A stretch of 64,000 bases of DNA from Bacteroidales bacterium UBA5072 (lineage in GTDB: Bacteria; Bacteroidota; Bacteroidia; Bacteroidales; UBA10428). Positions within the stretch are counted from its first letter, which is position 1; each line of letters starts with the position of its first letter. The translations under genes were made by a program, and so were the position numbers. The notes below the pieces were generated by a model that saw only the letters and a list, made by a program, of their open reading frames with translations, ran no database searches and had not been told where the DNA came from. The DNA lies in NCBI GenBank assembly GCA_002415855.1, contig DIAS01000015.1:1-64000 (forward strand), written 5' to 3'. Shown in pieces: positions 34,001 to 41,835 of this stretch.

Positions 34001-34201
34001 TGCAAAGAGCGAGAAAAATCTTCCCATGATCATGAAAAGCGGCGCTCCGGGAGGATGACCTACCTGTAGTTTGAAGGCACTGGATATGAACTCACCACAG
34101 TCCCAAAGGCTGACGGTTGGCTCGATGGTTAGCAGATACACTGCGGCGGACAATGAAAAGATGATCCATCCGAGAAGGTTGTTGGCAAGCCGGAATTTCA
34201 T
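31061..34201 (-). CDS. DUF2723 (TMEM260-like) multi-spanning membrane protein, candidate O-mannosyltransferase
   Basis: 1046 residues. The conserved first block, LLTIEPTVSLWDCGEFI followed by LQVGHPPGAPLFMIMGRFF, carries an acidic pair in the first periplasmic loop (the Asp and Glu of WDCGEF). That is the signature of GT-C enzymes in the DUF2723 family. About 12 membrane segments occupy residues 1-640; a soluble region with PVQPRERDYAYTGSFYAFAIW and DNDTFPLWYAQEVEGIRTDVRVVNL follows, then a helical, TPR-like tail to 1046. The human relative TMEM260 is reported as a protein O-mannosyltransferase, and Bacteroidota export O-glycoproteins, so a glycosyltransferase role is plausible but inferred. 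A good promoter lies upstream at 34255-34284. Confidence 0.88.
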   Translation of the reverse strand: MKFRLANNLLGWIIFSLSAAVYLLTIEPTVSLWDCGEFISSAFKLQVGHPPGAPLFMIMGRFFSLFAGDHTDKVAMMVNASSAIASAFTVMFLFWTITHLAVRLTDYRNPLAKTNGKAGPEQLSLRDKIIILGSGAVGAMAFTFSDSFWFSAVEGEVYASSSLFTAVVFWAVLKWENDADAKYADRWLVLIAYLMGLSIGVHLLNLLAIPAIVLIYYFRKYEVTTWGVIKALAASVLLLGAFMYLVIPGVIWLACRFELIFVNGFGMPFNSGVLIYAVLLIGGLVYGIWKTYRNGKTILNTILLMITVILIGYSSFSMIVIRSLANPPMDENNPETVFALQYYLNREQYGDRPLIKGQYFNARPVAIKEGKPTYSPVDGKYKITNRKFSYKYDPAYTTLFPRMWSSDNEHINVYMEWAGLKESRLYEPRRDAENNIVRDNAGNILYDHESPKNPPGFLSNLRFFFTYQVGHMYFRYFMWNFAGRQNDSQGHGDPLNGNWISGIRIVDQVLIGKEDKMPDSFRDTPSRNTYFLLPLLLGLFGLIFHLQRDVKNFWVVMLLFVLTGLAIVIYLNQTPVQPRERDYAYTGSFYAFAIWIGLGVMAIYDSLGSKLRKGITALLISLICLLLVPGIMASENWDDHDRSGRYTARDIAYDYLNTCAPNAILFTVGDNDTFPLWYAQEVEGIRTDVRVVNLMLLNMDWHIDQMKRKAYESDTLPISLRPDQYINGTRDLIFVQERTAQYADLKDIMEFVTSDLPQAKVETSSGEKFNFIPTRNFRLPVDTALVIQNGTVSPKDRDKIVPVIEWKYNRNNMGKSALVVLDILAHNNWERPVYFASLGHEGTLGLEDYMQLDGFAYRLVPIKSPGNSRYEAGRIGSDRLYDNLMHKFRWGAMNDPAVYLDNFHVQTTSIVRIRYRFIQLAEDLISKGDTAEAIRVLDRCMDITPNEKIPFDHTVIQVANAYYKCNQFEKGNALVRKLTDLSNEKLTYYLDQNRNFISSINDEIMYNFQVMQNLAIISKSFNQSELSNKIDSLTSAQYAVFSAKVQ

Positions 34202-34254
34202 GCTTTTGAATAATTTTATTGTTAATTTGAAGGTGCAAGTTTTTGAAAAAAAAC

Positions 34255-34284
34255 CAAATTAAAAAGCGAATATCGCATTAACAA
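34255..34284 (-). promoter_or_regulatory. Promoter of the DUF2723 gene
   Basis: On the minus strand TTG (34282-34284) is followed by exactly 19 bases and TTAATTTG (34255-34262), one mismatch from TAnnTTTG. The ATG lies 54 bases further. The rest of the 139-base gap to the SUI1 gene is AT-rich with no clear plus-strand promoter. Confidence 0.55.
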
Positions 34285-34340
34285 TTTTAAGTTCAGCTGA
34301 AATGATGTTAATTTAAGCCAATATAATATAAAATGTACTG

Positions 34341-34673
34341 ATGAAAAAGCGGGAAGGCATCGTATACTCAACAAATCCGGATTTTGTATTCGATTCAGGG
34401 TCAGCAGAGCAGGATATAACCCTGCCTCCTGCACGGCAGCAACTCTATGTTTGGCTTGATTCCAAAGCCAGAAAAGGTAAAACAGTTACCCTGATCAAGG
34501 GTTTTATCGGGAATCCTGCCGACCTGGAAAAGCTGGCAACGGCGCTAAAAAAGTACTGCGGTACCGGTGGATCTGTCAAAGAAGGAGTGGTAGTAATCCA
34601 GGGCAATTTCAGGGAGAAGGTCATGGCTTTTTTGGCAGACAAAGGTTTCAAGGCCAAAAAGGCAGGAGGTTAG
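34341..34673 (+). CDS. SUI1/eIF1-like translation factor (YciH family)
   Basis: 110 residues. The C-terminal SUI1 domain (about 35-105) shows the family's core: ARKGKTVTLIKGF, then LEKLATALKKYCGTGGSVKEGVVVIQGNF with the conserved KKxCGTGGSxK loop. YciH proteins modulate start-codon selection on the 30S subunit. The N-terminal 30 residues are a variable tail. The gene precedes pbpC by 16 bases on the same strand, probably as one transcript. Confidence 0.93.
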   Translation: MKKREGIVYSTNPDFVFDSGSAEQDITLPPARQQLYVWLDSKARKGKTVTLIKGFIGNPADLEKLATALKKYCGTGGSVKEGVVVIQGNFREKVMAFLADKGFKAKKAGG

Positions 34674-34689
34674 GCAGTTCAGTTTTGAA

Positions 34690-37062
34690 ATGAAGAAGAT
34701 ACTCCAAGAGCGGATAATTGGCTGGATCAAAAGAAGAAAGTACTGGCTAAGCTGTTGTATTTTACTTTTTTCCGGATATATTCTGCTAGTGCCGGGAGAA
34801 CTGTTTGATGATCCGGCCTCCACAGTGATTTTGGATAAAAACGGCCTGTTGCTGGGAGCCAGGGTGGCAGCGGATGGACAGTGGCGGTTCCCGACAGGTA
34901 CCCATGTTGCTGAAAAAGTCAAAATAACAACCCTGGCATTTGAAGACAGGTTTTTTTATTATCACCCGGGGTTCAATCCCGTTTCCCTGTTCAGGGCGGC
35001 CAAGTTAAACCTGAAGTACGGCCGGATCGTCAGTGGCGGAAGCACGCTTACTATGCAAACCATCCGGCTGTCGAGGAAGGATAAACCCAGGTCGGTATGG
35101 GAAAAAGCGGTAGAAATTGTCCTGGCCACACGACTGGAGCTGAAATATTCAAAAGATGAAATTCTTTCCCTGTATGTTTCACATGCACCGTACGGCGGAA
35201 ATGTTGTAGGCATTGAAACGGCCTCATGGCGTTACTTTGGAACAGGAAGCGACAATTTATCCTGGGCGGAGGCTGCCACGCTGGCCGTTCTTCCAAATTC
35301 ACCCGCTCTGGTACATCCGGGAAAAAACAGGGGAATATTGCTCCTTAAACGGAACCAGTTGCTTGAGCGCATGGCTGAACTGGGCTGGATGGATAGCACC
35401 ACCCTCCGCCTGTCATTGTTGGAAACCATGCCTGATAAGCCTTTGCCTATGCCCAGAAGCGCGCCACACCTGCTCGACAGGTTTTGTCGCGGTTACGCAG
35501 GCAGGATAAGCACCACCACGCTTGACGCCACACTGCAAATACAGGTAAATGATCTGGTGGAACGACATCATAAAAAGCTGCAGTACAATGAAATTCATAA
35601 TGCAGCGGCCATTGTGATCGAGGTTGAAACCGGCAGTGTCAGGGCATACGTAGGAAATTGCGGATATCCGGGTGAAAGGACGCACGGGAATGAAGTGGAT
35701 GTAATATCTTCACCGAGAAGCACAGGTAGCCTGTTAAAGCCCTTGTTATACGCAGCCATGCTGGATGATGGCAAGCTGTTACCAGCAAGCCTTGTTCCGG
35801 ATATTCCGCTTAACCTGAATGGATTTGCCCCGCTTAATTTTGATGGACAGTTCGAAGGTGCTGTGTCTGCCAACAGGGCGCTCTCAAGATCGCTCAATGT
35901 CCCGGCTGTTTTAATGCTGAGAGCTTATGGTGTGGAACGCTTTCACAACCTTATCAGGACACTGGGCATGAGAACAGTGAACCGGACAGCAGACCATTAT
36001 GGACTTGCACTAATTCTGGGAGGGGCTGAAGGAAGTCTCGAAGAAATGACCAATATCTATGCCGCCTTGTCGCGGGTGTTGAAACATTATGGCGCAACTG
36101 GACAGTATTATCGGTCAGATTACAGGCCACCTGACTATATTGCCGGCGTGGAACATATCACGGGACCAGGCGGTACGGAACCTTTCGGATTTAACGCCTC
36201 TTCGGTATGGTATGCATACAATGCCATGGAAGAAGTTAACCGACCTGAAGAGGAGGCAGGGTGGAAACAATACAGTTCATCTCGGAAGATTGCATGGAAA
36301 ACAGGCACGAGTTTTGGATATCGCGATGGCTGGGCAATTGGAACATCCCCCGATTATGTTGTCGGGGTCTGGGTGGGAAATGCCGATGGTGAAGGGAGAC
36401 CAGGACTCACCGGGATAGCAGCAGCAGCTCCTTTGCTCTTCGATATTTTCGGATTACTTCCGGCTTCGGGGTGGTTCAGTCCGCCTGCCGACGAACTGAA
36501 GGTTGCTGTTGTATGTAAAACCAGCGGTTACCTGGCCGGTCCCAATTGTCCGGAACCAGATACCGTGCAGATTCCGCTGAATGGGCTTAAATCACCGCCC
36601 TGTCCCTTTCACCGGTTGGTCCATTTAAATGCAGCCATGGATCTCAGGGTGAGCAGTGATTGTTACCCGGTTGACAGTATGGTTCACATACCCTGGTTTG
36701 TCCTTCCCCCAATCCAGGAATGGTATTTTAAAAAACGTCACAGCGATTACCTCAGCCTGCCTCCTTACAAAATAGGATGCGAGCCCTTCAGCAGAAAATC
36801 CATGGACCTGGTTTATCCGCGGGAGGAAATCAAAGTCTATATTCCGGTGGAACTCAGCGGAAACAGGGGAAGGGTCATTTTTGAGGCGGTGCACAACAAT
36901 CCCGATGCTGTAATTTACTGGCACCTGGATGACCAGTTTATTGCGGCTACCAGAAACATTCACCAGGTAGAGCTTTTACCGTCACCCGGGAAACATGTGC
37001 TAACGCTGGTGGATGATGCCGGTGAAGAGTTGATCAGGAAATTTCAGGCCGTTGAACCCTGA
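34690..37062 (+). CDS. pbpC: Penicillin-binding protein 1C
   Basis: 790 residues. One membrane anchor (~17-33), then a GT51 glycosyltransferase with the catalytic Glu in FEDRFFYYHPGFNP and SGGSTLTMQTIRL. The transpeptidase has the active Ser in STGSLLKPLLYA, SxN as RSLNVPAVL and KTG in AWKTGTSFGYRDGWAIG. A C-terminal biPBP_C-type beta domain (~690-790) completes the class. It polymerises and cross-links peptidoglycan. In many bacteria it pairs with the alpha-2-macroglobulin gene; here that gene is 7.3 kb upstream with five genes between. The 3' end overlaps the convergent mpg gene by 29 bases. Confidence 0.95.
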   Translation: MKKILQERIIGWIKRRKYWLSCCILLFSGYILLVPGELFDDPASTVILDKNGLLLGARVAADGQWRFPTGTHVAEKVKITTLAFEDRFFYYHPGFNPVSLFRAAKLNLKYGRIVSGGSTLTMQTIRLSRKDKPRSVWEKAVEIVLATRLELKYSKDEILSLYVSHAPYGGNVVGIETASWRYFGTGSDNLSWAEAATLAVLPNSPALVHPGKNRGILLLKRNQLLERMAELGWMDSTTLRLSLLETMPDKPLPMPRSAPHLLDRFCRGYAGRISTTTLDATLQIQVNDLVERHHKKLQYNEIHNAAAIVIEVETGSVRAYVGNCGYPGERTHGNEVDVISSPRSTGSLLKPLLYAAMLDDGKLLPASLVPDIPLNLNGFAPLNFDGQFEGAVSANRALSRSLNVPAVLMLRAYGVERFHNLIRTLGMRTVNRTADHYGLALILGGAEGSLEEMTNIYAALSRVLKHYGATGQYYRSDYRPPDYIAGVEHITGPGGTEPFGFNASSVWYAYNAMEEVNRPEEEAGWKQYSSSRKIAWKTGTSFGYRDGWAIGTSPDYVVGVWVGNADGEGRPGLTGIAAAAPLLFDIFGLLPASGWFSPPADELKVAVVCKTSGYLAGPNCPEPDTVQIPLNGLKSPPCPFHRLVHLNAAMDLRVSSDCYPVDSMVHIPWFVLPPIQEWYFKKRHSDYLSLPPYKIGCEPFSRKSMDLVYPREEIKVYIPVELSGNRGRVIFEAVHNNPDAVIYWHLDDQFIAATRNIHQVELLPSPGKHVLTLVDDAGEELIRKFQAVEP

Positions 37063-37552
37063 TATAGCGCCAGGGCTTGCTTTTCCATGGTTCCCCGGCA
37101 TATGCAATACCAAAACGCGGTGTTTGAATAAAATCAGGTTTTTCCAATCCGTTTTCTATCCATATGCGTCCGGATGTGGATAAATCTTCCCCGTAAAATG
37201 TCCGGTCGATTCCCAGGGCTTTCGTAAGCTTTCCCGGTCCGTTGATCCCCTGCAGGCCACGTATGAGTATAGCCTGGGGATGATTTTCGGGACCGGTGAC
37301 AACGTTAAGCATCCAGTACATCCCATAAATGAGGTATACGTACACCAAACCACCGCGTGCAAACATAATGCTGTTTCTCGTGGTTCTGCCAAAACGGGCA
37401 TGGGAGGCCTGATCTTCAATGCCACTGTAGGCTTCAACTTCTGTGATGAGGTGACGATGGATGCCAATGCTTTTTCTGACAAGGATTTTACCAACCATGT
37501 CGGGAGCTACCTGAAGCACATCTCGTTCAAAGAATTCACGGGTAAGCCGCAT
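37034..37552 (-). CDS. mpg: DNA-3-methyladenine glycosylase (AAG/Mpg family)
   Basis: 172 residues, close to the ~190 of bacterial members. The family core LITEVEAYSGIEDQASHARFGRTTRNSIMF contains the catalytic Glu in TEVEAY. GGLVYVYLIYGMYWMLNVVTG and ILIRGL are further conserved blocks, and GPGKLTKALGI is the DNA-binding segment. It excises alkylated purines to start base-excision repair. The last 29 bases overlap the end of pbpC on the other strand. It lies 13 bases downstream of queA on the same strand. Confidence 0.93.
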   Translation of the reverse strand: MRLTREFFERDVLQVAPDMVGKILVRKSIGIHRHLITEVEAYSGIEDQASHARFGRTTRNSIMFARGGLVYVYLIYGMYWMLNVVTGPENHPQAILIRGLQGINGPGKLTKALGIDRTFYGEDLSTSGRIWIENGLEKPDFIQTPRFGIAYAGEPWKSKPWRYIRVQRPEIS

Positions 37553-37565
37553 GGCACGGAGGTAC

Positions 37566-38618
37566 CTATAATATCAACATGGCATCGCCATAAGTACCGA
37601 AGTGATATTTTTCCTTGATGGCAACCTTGTAGGACTCAAAGAGAAGTTCATAGCCTGCAAAGGCTGAAACCATCATCAACAAGGTGGATAAAGGAAGATG
37701 GAAATTCGATATCATGCGTGTCGGGACACTGAATTCATAGGGAGGGAAGATGAATTTGTTAGTCCATCCGTCATAGGGTTTGAGGTGTCCGGCGGTGGAA
37801 ACAGAACTTTCGAGCGTGCGAAGAACAGTTGTACCCACGGCACAAACATGCTTATGGGCATCCTTGGCGGCATTTACAATATTGGCGGCCTCTTCCGTAA
37901 TGATGATCCGCTCCGAGTCCATTTTATGTTTCGTCAGGTCTTCTACATCTACGGTTCTGAAATTACCCAGGCCGACATGCAAGGTTATTTCGGCAAAATG
38001 TGATCCTTTGATCTCAAGACGTTTAAGTAATTCCCGGCTGAAATGCAAACCTGCCGTAGGTGCAGCAACTGCCCCTTCATGCTTGGCAAATATGGTCTGG
38101 TACCTGTCACGGTCTTCAGGTTGTACGGCTCTTTTGATGAATTTGGGCAATGGCGTTTCCCCCAGCTTGAACAAGGTCTTCTTGAATTCATCATAGTCGC
38201 CGTCGAACAAAAAGCGAAGCGTGCGTCCCCTGGAAGTGGTATTATCAATCACCTCAGCAACCAGCGTCTCATCATCATCGCCGAAATAAAGCTTATTCCC
38301 GATCCTGATCTTCCTGGCCGGATCTACCAGCACATCCCATAACCTTTGTTCACGATTCAGCTCACGCAGCAGAAAAACCTCAATCTCGGCGCCGGTCTTT
38401 TCCTTATTGCCATACAACCTGGCAGGGAATACCTTGGTATTGTTCACAACAAGTACATCTCCTTCACCAAAGTAATCGATTACATCCCTGAAAACCTTGT
38501 GTTCAATTTTGCCCGTTGTGCGGTCTACAATCATGAGTTTTGATTCGTCACGCTTGTCAGCCGGGAATTTGGCAATCAGATCATCCGGAAGATTGTATTT
38601 ATACTGCGAAAGTTTCAT
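37566..38618 (-). CDS. queA: S-adenosylmethionine:tRNA ribosyltransferase-isomerase
   Basis: 350 residues, full length. Family landmarks are the opening YNLPDDLIAKFPADKRDESKLMIVDR, VNNTKVFPARLYGNKEKTGAEIEVF, APTAGLHFS and FIFPPYEF, ending FGTYGDAMLI. QueA builds the epoxyqueuosine ring on tRNA wobble position 34. It is the third gene of the ftsX-DUF3098-truB-queA-mpg run, which is typical of Bacteroidota. The 63-base space to truB holds no clear signal. Confidence 0.96.
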   Translation of the reverse strand: MKLSQYKYNLPDDLIAKFPADKRDESKLMIVDRTTGKIEHKVFRDVIDYFGEGDVLVVNNTKVFPARLYGNKEKTGAEIEVFLLRELNREQRLWDVLVDPARKIRIGNKLYFGDDDETLVAEVIDNTTSRGRTLRFLFDGDYDEFKKTLFKLGETPLPKFIKRAVQPEDRDRYQTIFAKHEGAVAAPTAGLHFSRELLKRLEIKGSHFAEITLHVGLGNFRTVDVEDLTKHKMDSERIIITEEAANIVNAAKDAHKHVCAVGTTVLRTLESSVSTAGHLKPYDGWTNKFIFPPYEFSVPTRMISNFHLPLSTLLMMVSAFAGYELLFESYKVAIKEKYHFGTYGDAMLIL

Positions 38619-38681
38619 AGTACTTAAATGATGAAGAATGTATCAAATAAACCAAATATATACGCAAAGCAGAAAAAAAGG

Positions 38682-39386
38682 TTACAAAAAAACTAAATTT
38701 CTTTCAAATTCTTCGATACTTAAAGCATCCTTTAATAAAAAATCTCCTGTAGCTGTCCTTACAAGTCCTGTCAGATGAGCCCCCGAGCCCAGTCCTGATC
38801 CTATATCCCGGGCTAATGACCGGATATAGGTTCCCTTGCTGCAAACAACACGAATTTCGATATCCGGGAGATTAAAAGCAACTAGAGAAATCTCATGAAC
38901 CGTTATGTCTCTTGGAGGCAGGACAGGCTGTTCACCTTTCCGTGCCAGCTTATAAGCCCTTGTGCCATTAACAAATTTGGCCGAATAACTGGGAGGCACC
39001 TGAGACTGAATCCCGCCAAATCCTGCCAGAACACTTTCAACATCCTGTTTACGGATGTTCCCGTAAGGATAATGGTTATCGATTTCTGTCTCCAGGTCAA
39101 AGGACGGAGTGGTTGCACCAAGCCTGATACGGGCAAGATACTCCTTGGGCTGCGCCTGGTATTTGTCAATGTTCCTGGTTTCTTTTCCCGTACATAAAAT
39201 CATCAGACCGGTGGCCAGTGGATCAAGGGTTCCGGCATGCCCGATTTTCAGCTTCTTCAGGTTAAGCCTGTACCGGAGGATGTTCTTTACTTTGTTCACC
39301 AGATCGAAGGAGGTCCAGTACAGGGGTTTGTTGAAAAGCAGTACTTTACCCATAGAGAAACTCTCCGACAATGCATTGATTTCCAT
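38682..39386 (-). CDS. truB: tRNA pseudouridine(55) synthase
   Basis: 234 residues. The catalytic Asp lies in KIGHAGTLDPLATGLMIL, and VPPSYSAKFVNGTRAYKLARKG and CSKGTYIRSLARDIG are the other TruB blocks. It makes pseudouridine 55 in all tRNAs. The C-terminal PUA-like part is short, as usual in this phylum. An internal ATG twelve codons in (before GKVLLFNKP) would also fit the family N-terminus, so the start at 39386 is uncertain. Usually uppP lies between truB and DUF3098 in Bacteroidota; here only 30 bases separate them. Confidence 0.95.
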   Translation of the reverse strand: MEINALSESFSMGKVLLFNKPLYWTSFDLVNKVKNILRYRLNLKKLKIGHAGTLDPLATGLMILCTGKETRNIDKYQAQPKEYLARIRLGATTPSFDLETEIDNHYPYGNIRKQDVESVLAGFGGIQSQVPPSYSAKFVNGTRAYKLARKGEQPVLPPRDITVHEISLVAFNLPDIEIRVVCSKGTYIRSLARDIGSGLGSGAHLTGLVRTATGDFLLKDALSIEEFERNLVFL

Positions 39387-39416
39387 ATTTTCGTCTCAGA
39401 GAATGGTGCAGATTTG

Positions 39417-39683
39417 CTATGCTTTCTTCGGATCCCTTGGTTTTTTCATGATGGCCCATATTTCGAATGCAAAACCTATCAATACAACAACTGGAGCCAG
39501 GGTTATCCTTCTGAAACTGAAGATTTCCTTTTCATTAAAAGTATTGGGATCAGGTGATTTTCCTCCCATCATAAGCAGAAAACCGACAATAATGATCACA
39601 AATCCAATGATCAGATAAATGTAATTTTCGCGGCTAAAAGCAAAACCGGGAATGGACTCTTTTATTTCGGACTTTTTTGCCAT
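39417..39683 (-). CDS. DUF3098 family two-helix membrane protein
   Basis: 88 residues. Two membrane segments (about 24-40 and 60-77) flank a loop with SPDPNTFNEKEIFSFRR and APVVVLIGF, the recognised DUF3098 pattern. The function is unknown. The gene is nearly always next to ftsX in Bacteroidota, so a role near cell division or the FtsEX complex is likely but inferred. It is 12 bases from ftsX. Confidence 0.9.
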   Translation of the reverse strand: MAKKSEIKESIPGFAFSRENYIYLIIGFVIIIVGFLLMMGGKSPDPNTFNEKEIFSFRRITLAPVVVLIGFAFEIWAIMKKPRDPKKA

Positions 39684-39695
39684 ACGTGTATAGAA

Positions 39696-40571
39696 TTAAG
39701 TGTACAGATTGTCTGTCTTCATGTTCAGGTATTTATTAACCGATAACAGGGTGGAGATCCACGCTATCAATAGACCTATGACAAGGATGCTGGCAAATAC
39801 AATACCCAGGATCTGGAAATCGTAAAAGCTGTAGAGACCCTCGAGTTGCTTCTCAGCCATAAAGATCACTGCCAGAATCAAAAACATGGCAATGAATGCC
39901 GCAACAATTCCCTGGGTCACGCCTTTGATCAGGAAAGGACGTCTGATAACATGGTTGTGCGCACCTACCAGTTGCATGGTTCGGATGATAAACCGCTTGG
40001 AATACACGGTCAGTCGAATGGTATTGGCGATCAGGGTAACGGCAATCAGAAAGAGCAGTATGCTGAATCCCAGAATGGCCAGGCTGATTTTTCGGATATT
40101 CAAATTGACCGCATAAACCAAGTCCTTCTGATAGGCAACATCAGCAACCTGAGGATATGCGCGGAATTCTTTTTCAAGAACCGCAAAGCTGTCGGGATTG
40201 GCGTAAGGTGCCATAAGTTTGACATCGATGGAGGATGGAAGCGGGTTTTCACCAAGAAATTCAACAAAATCCTCGCCCAGTTCTTTCTTGAAGTCCTCTG
40301 CAGCCTTTTCACGGGTAATATAACGGGTTTCCTTAACGGATTTCATTGCATCGAGCGTTTTTTGCAGGCTGAAAACATCCACCTCCCGCACATCATCGTT
40401 GAGGTATACGGATATCCCGATGTTTTCCCTGACATAATCCGATAGTTTTTTGGCATTCAGAACAAGCATACCGGCAAGACCCAGCAGAAACAAAACCAGG
40501 GTAATACTCACAACGGAAGTTAAATAGGAGGCGGTCAGCCGGCGTTGAATGGTATTGTCTTTTCCCTGCAT
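39696..40571 (-). CDS. ftsX: Cell division protein FtsX
   Basis: 291 residues with the FtsX topology: membrane segment ~23-45, a periplasmic domain (~46-165: NIGISVYLNDDVREVDV, YITREKAAEDFKKELGEDF) and three C-terminal membrane segments. RTMQLVGAHNHVIRRPFLIKG is the conserved cytoplasmic loop before the third. With the ATPase FtsE it transmits ATP-driven change to periplasmic hydrolase activators. ftsE is not in the window. The EnvC-like protein at 5047 is a plausible partner, by analogy with Escherichia coli. First gene of its run. Confidence 0.95.
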   Translation of the reverse strand: MQGKDNTIQRRLTASYLTSVVSITLVLFLLGLAGMLVLNAKKLSDYVRENIGISVYLNDDVREVDVFSLQKTLDAMKSVKETRYITREKAAEDFKKELGEDFVEFLGENPLPSSIDVKLMAPYANPDSFAVLEKEFRAYPQVADVAYQKDLVYAVNLNIRKISLAILGFSILLFLIAVTLIANTIRLTVYSKRFIIRTMQLVGAHNHVIRRPFLIKGVTQGIVAAFIAMFLILAVIFMAEKQLEGLYSFYDFQILGIVFASILVIGLLIAWISTLLSVNKYLNMKTDNLYT

Positions 40572-40625
40572 CTGTTAACTTTCACCTGCCAAAGATAAAA
40601 CAATTTCTCAGAAACAGGATTACAA

Positions 40626-40671
40626 TAAAAAACCACCCTTCAGGCGTTTCAGCAAAGCCTGAAGGGTGGTT
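40626..40671 (-). terminator. Strong intrinsic terminator after the lipoprotein gene
   Basis: A 15-base stem (40631-40645 with 40657-40671, core CCACCCTTCAGGC / GCCTGAAGGGTGG) reads into T-rich bases on the minus strand. It lies 25 bases past the lipoprotein stop and 55 bases before ftsX, so ftsX must have its own promoter or rely on read-through. Confidence 0.85.
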
Positions 40672-40696
40672 TGGACAGATGATACAAACCCGCAGG

Positions 40697-41677
40697 TTAT
40701 TTCATCCGTGATGCTTTTACGCTGTTGACGGTCCTTTCTTTTGCAACAGGGAACCTGATTGCCCTGAATGTTAAAGCACCGGTACTTTTCATCTGGTTCC
40801 CGCTCAGGGTGAACTGCATGACCTGGACACCTGATCCTGAACCACCCCAGTCACCGGTTGAATTTGCCGGGAAGTATCCGTTATAAGGATTTGTCAGCGA
40901 TTGCTGCGCGATCAGCTGGCCATCCAGGCGTGCTGTAACGATATAATTGGTTTGTGCTGTGACATAGCACTCGTCGTAAAGGTCGATTCTTACAGTATAG
41001 GTACCGGCTTCAACCGTACTTTCATCTGAATAAGTGATGTTTTCATTCTGAATGCCGTCGATTTCACATCCGGGATTGGAATCCAGATCGAGCTCGCCTC
41101 CGTTGGTGGATACCAGGTTGGAATAGTATATCTCCTCACCGTCGGGTTCTACCAGGTGGAGGTCAACATCATTGGGCTGATCCCATGACAGGCTGACCTG
41201 TAACTGACCTGTTCCGACCTCAACAATACTGACAGGCAACTCATAGATTGCGCTCACATTGCCATAATCATCCACAATGGCAATGATGATCACAAATTCT
41301 TCACCGGGGATGCTGGTCGACAAAACCAGGGAAAGCGTATAAACAATGGATGTACTCTTTGTAGCTGAAAGATATTCAAAGTACCCGCTGGTACCTTCAA
41401 CACCCACCAGCACTTTTGTGGCCGGAACAGAAGCATACACTGCAATCGGGTTGGAACCACCTTCGATCACAGAACTGTTTCCCGTAACATCGGTCACTTC
41501 GGGCATGTTATCACCTGTAGAAGCTGCAGGAAATGAACCCGATACAAACGTTGCTCCGTCAACAGAAAGAAAATCTTTCACACTTGTTTCGTCTTTATCC
41601 TTTTTACAGGACCCCAGGCCCAGTAAAATCACACTTGCCACCGCCAGCGCACCGAAAATCTTAAAATTTTTACTCAT
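40697..41677 (-). CDS. Surface or periplasmic lipoprotein with a DUF2135-like beta domain
   Basis: 326 residues. Signal peptide ends at the lipobox LGSC (Cys 24), followed by an acidic-basic tail KKDKDE. An Ig/bacterial-surface-like region (~40-155) precedes a domain (~155-275) with SLSWDQPNDVDLHLVEPDGEE and GGELDLDSNPGCEIDGIQNE, close to the DUF2135 pattern (DVDLHxxEPxG...GGxLDxD). The acidic loops could bind calcium. It stands alone between two terminators, and its role is unknown. The C-terminal 25 residues are basic (RAIRFPVAKERTVNSVKAS). Confidence 0.82.
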   Translation of the reverse strand: MSKNFKIFGALAVASVILLGLGSCKKDKDETSVKDFLSVDGATFVSGSFPAASTGDNMPEVTDVTGNSSVIEGGSNPIAVYASVPATKVLVGVEGTSGYFEYLSATKSTSIVYTLSLVLSTSIPGEEFVIIIAIVDDYGNVSAIYELPVSIVEVGTGQLQVSLSWDQPNDVDLHLVEPDGEEIYYSNLVSTNGGELDLDSNPGCEIDGIQNENITYSDESTVEAGTYTVRIDLYDECYVTAQTNYIVTARLDGQLIAQQSLTNPYNGYFPANSTGDWGGSGSGVQVMQFTLSGNQMKSTGALTFRAIRFPVAKERTVNSVKASRMK

Positions 41678-41805
41678 AAATCATGAATTAAAAGGTTAAT
41701 GGAATTGAAATTTCAACAATGAGGTAAATACAAAGTGCAATAATCATAAGTAACGAAAAGATTATCAAACAGGTTATAATTTACTGGAAATAACTGATAA
41801 ATAAT

Positions 41806-41835
41806 CTGAAAACTTTGATTAACGTCCGTTTTCAG
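41806..41835 (-). terminator. Possible weak terminator of ilvE
   Basis: CTGAAAAC (41806-41813) pairs with GTTTTCAG (41828-41835), an 8-base stem that overlaps the ilvE stop. On the minus strand it leads into ATTATTTA rather than a T-run, so function is doubtful. Confidence 0.35.

Noticed and set aside
34285..34340. Plus-strand promoter for the SUI1-like gene
   Set aside because: The AT-rich sequence has no TAnnTTTG element at a sensible distance; no call made.
39109..39618. Plus-strand open frame of 169 codons over truB and DUF3098
   Set aside because: Both minus-strand genes have clear family matches; the plus frame is low-complexity shadow.
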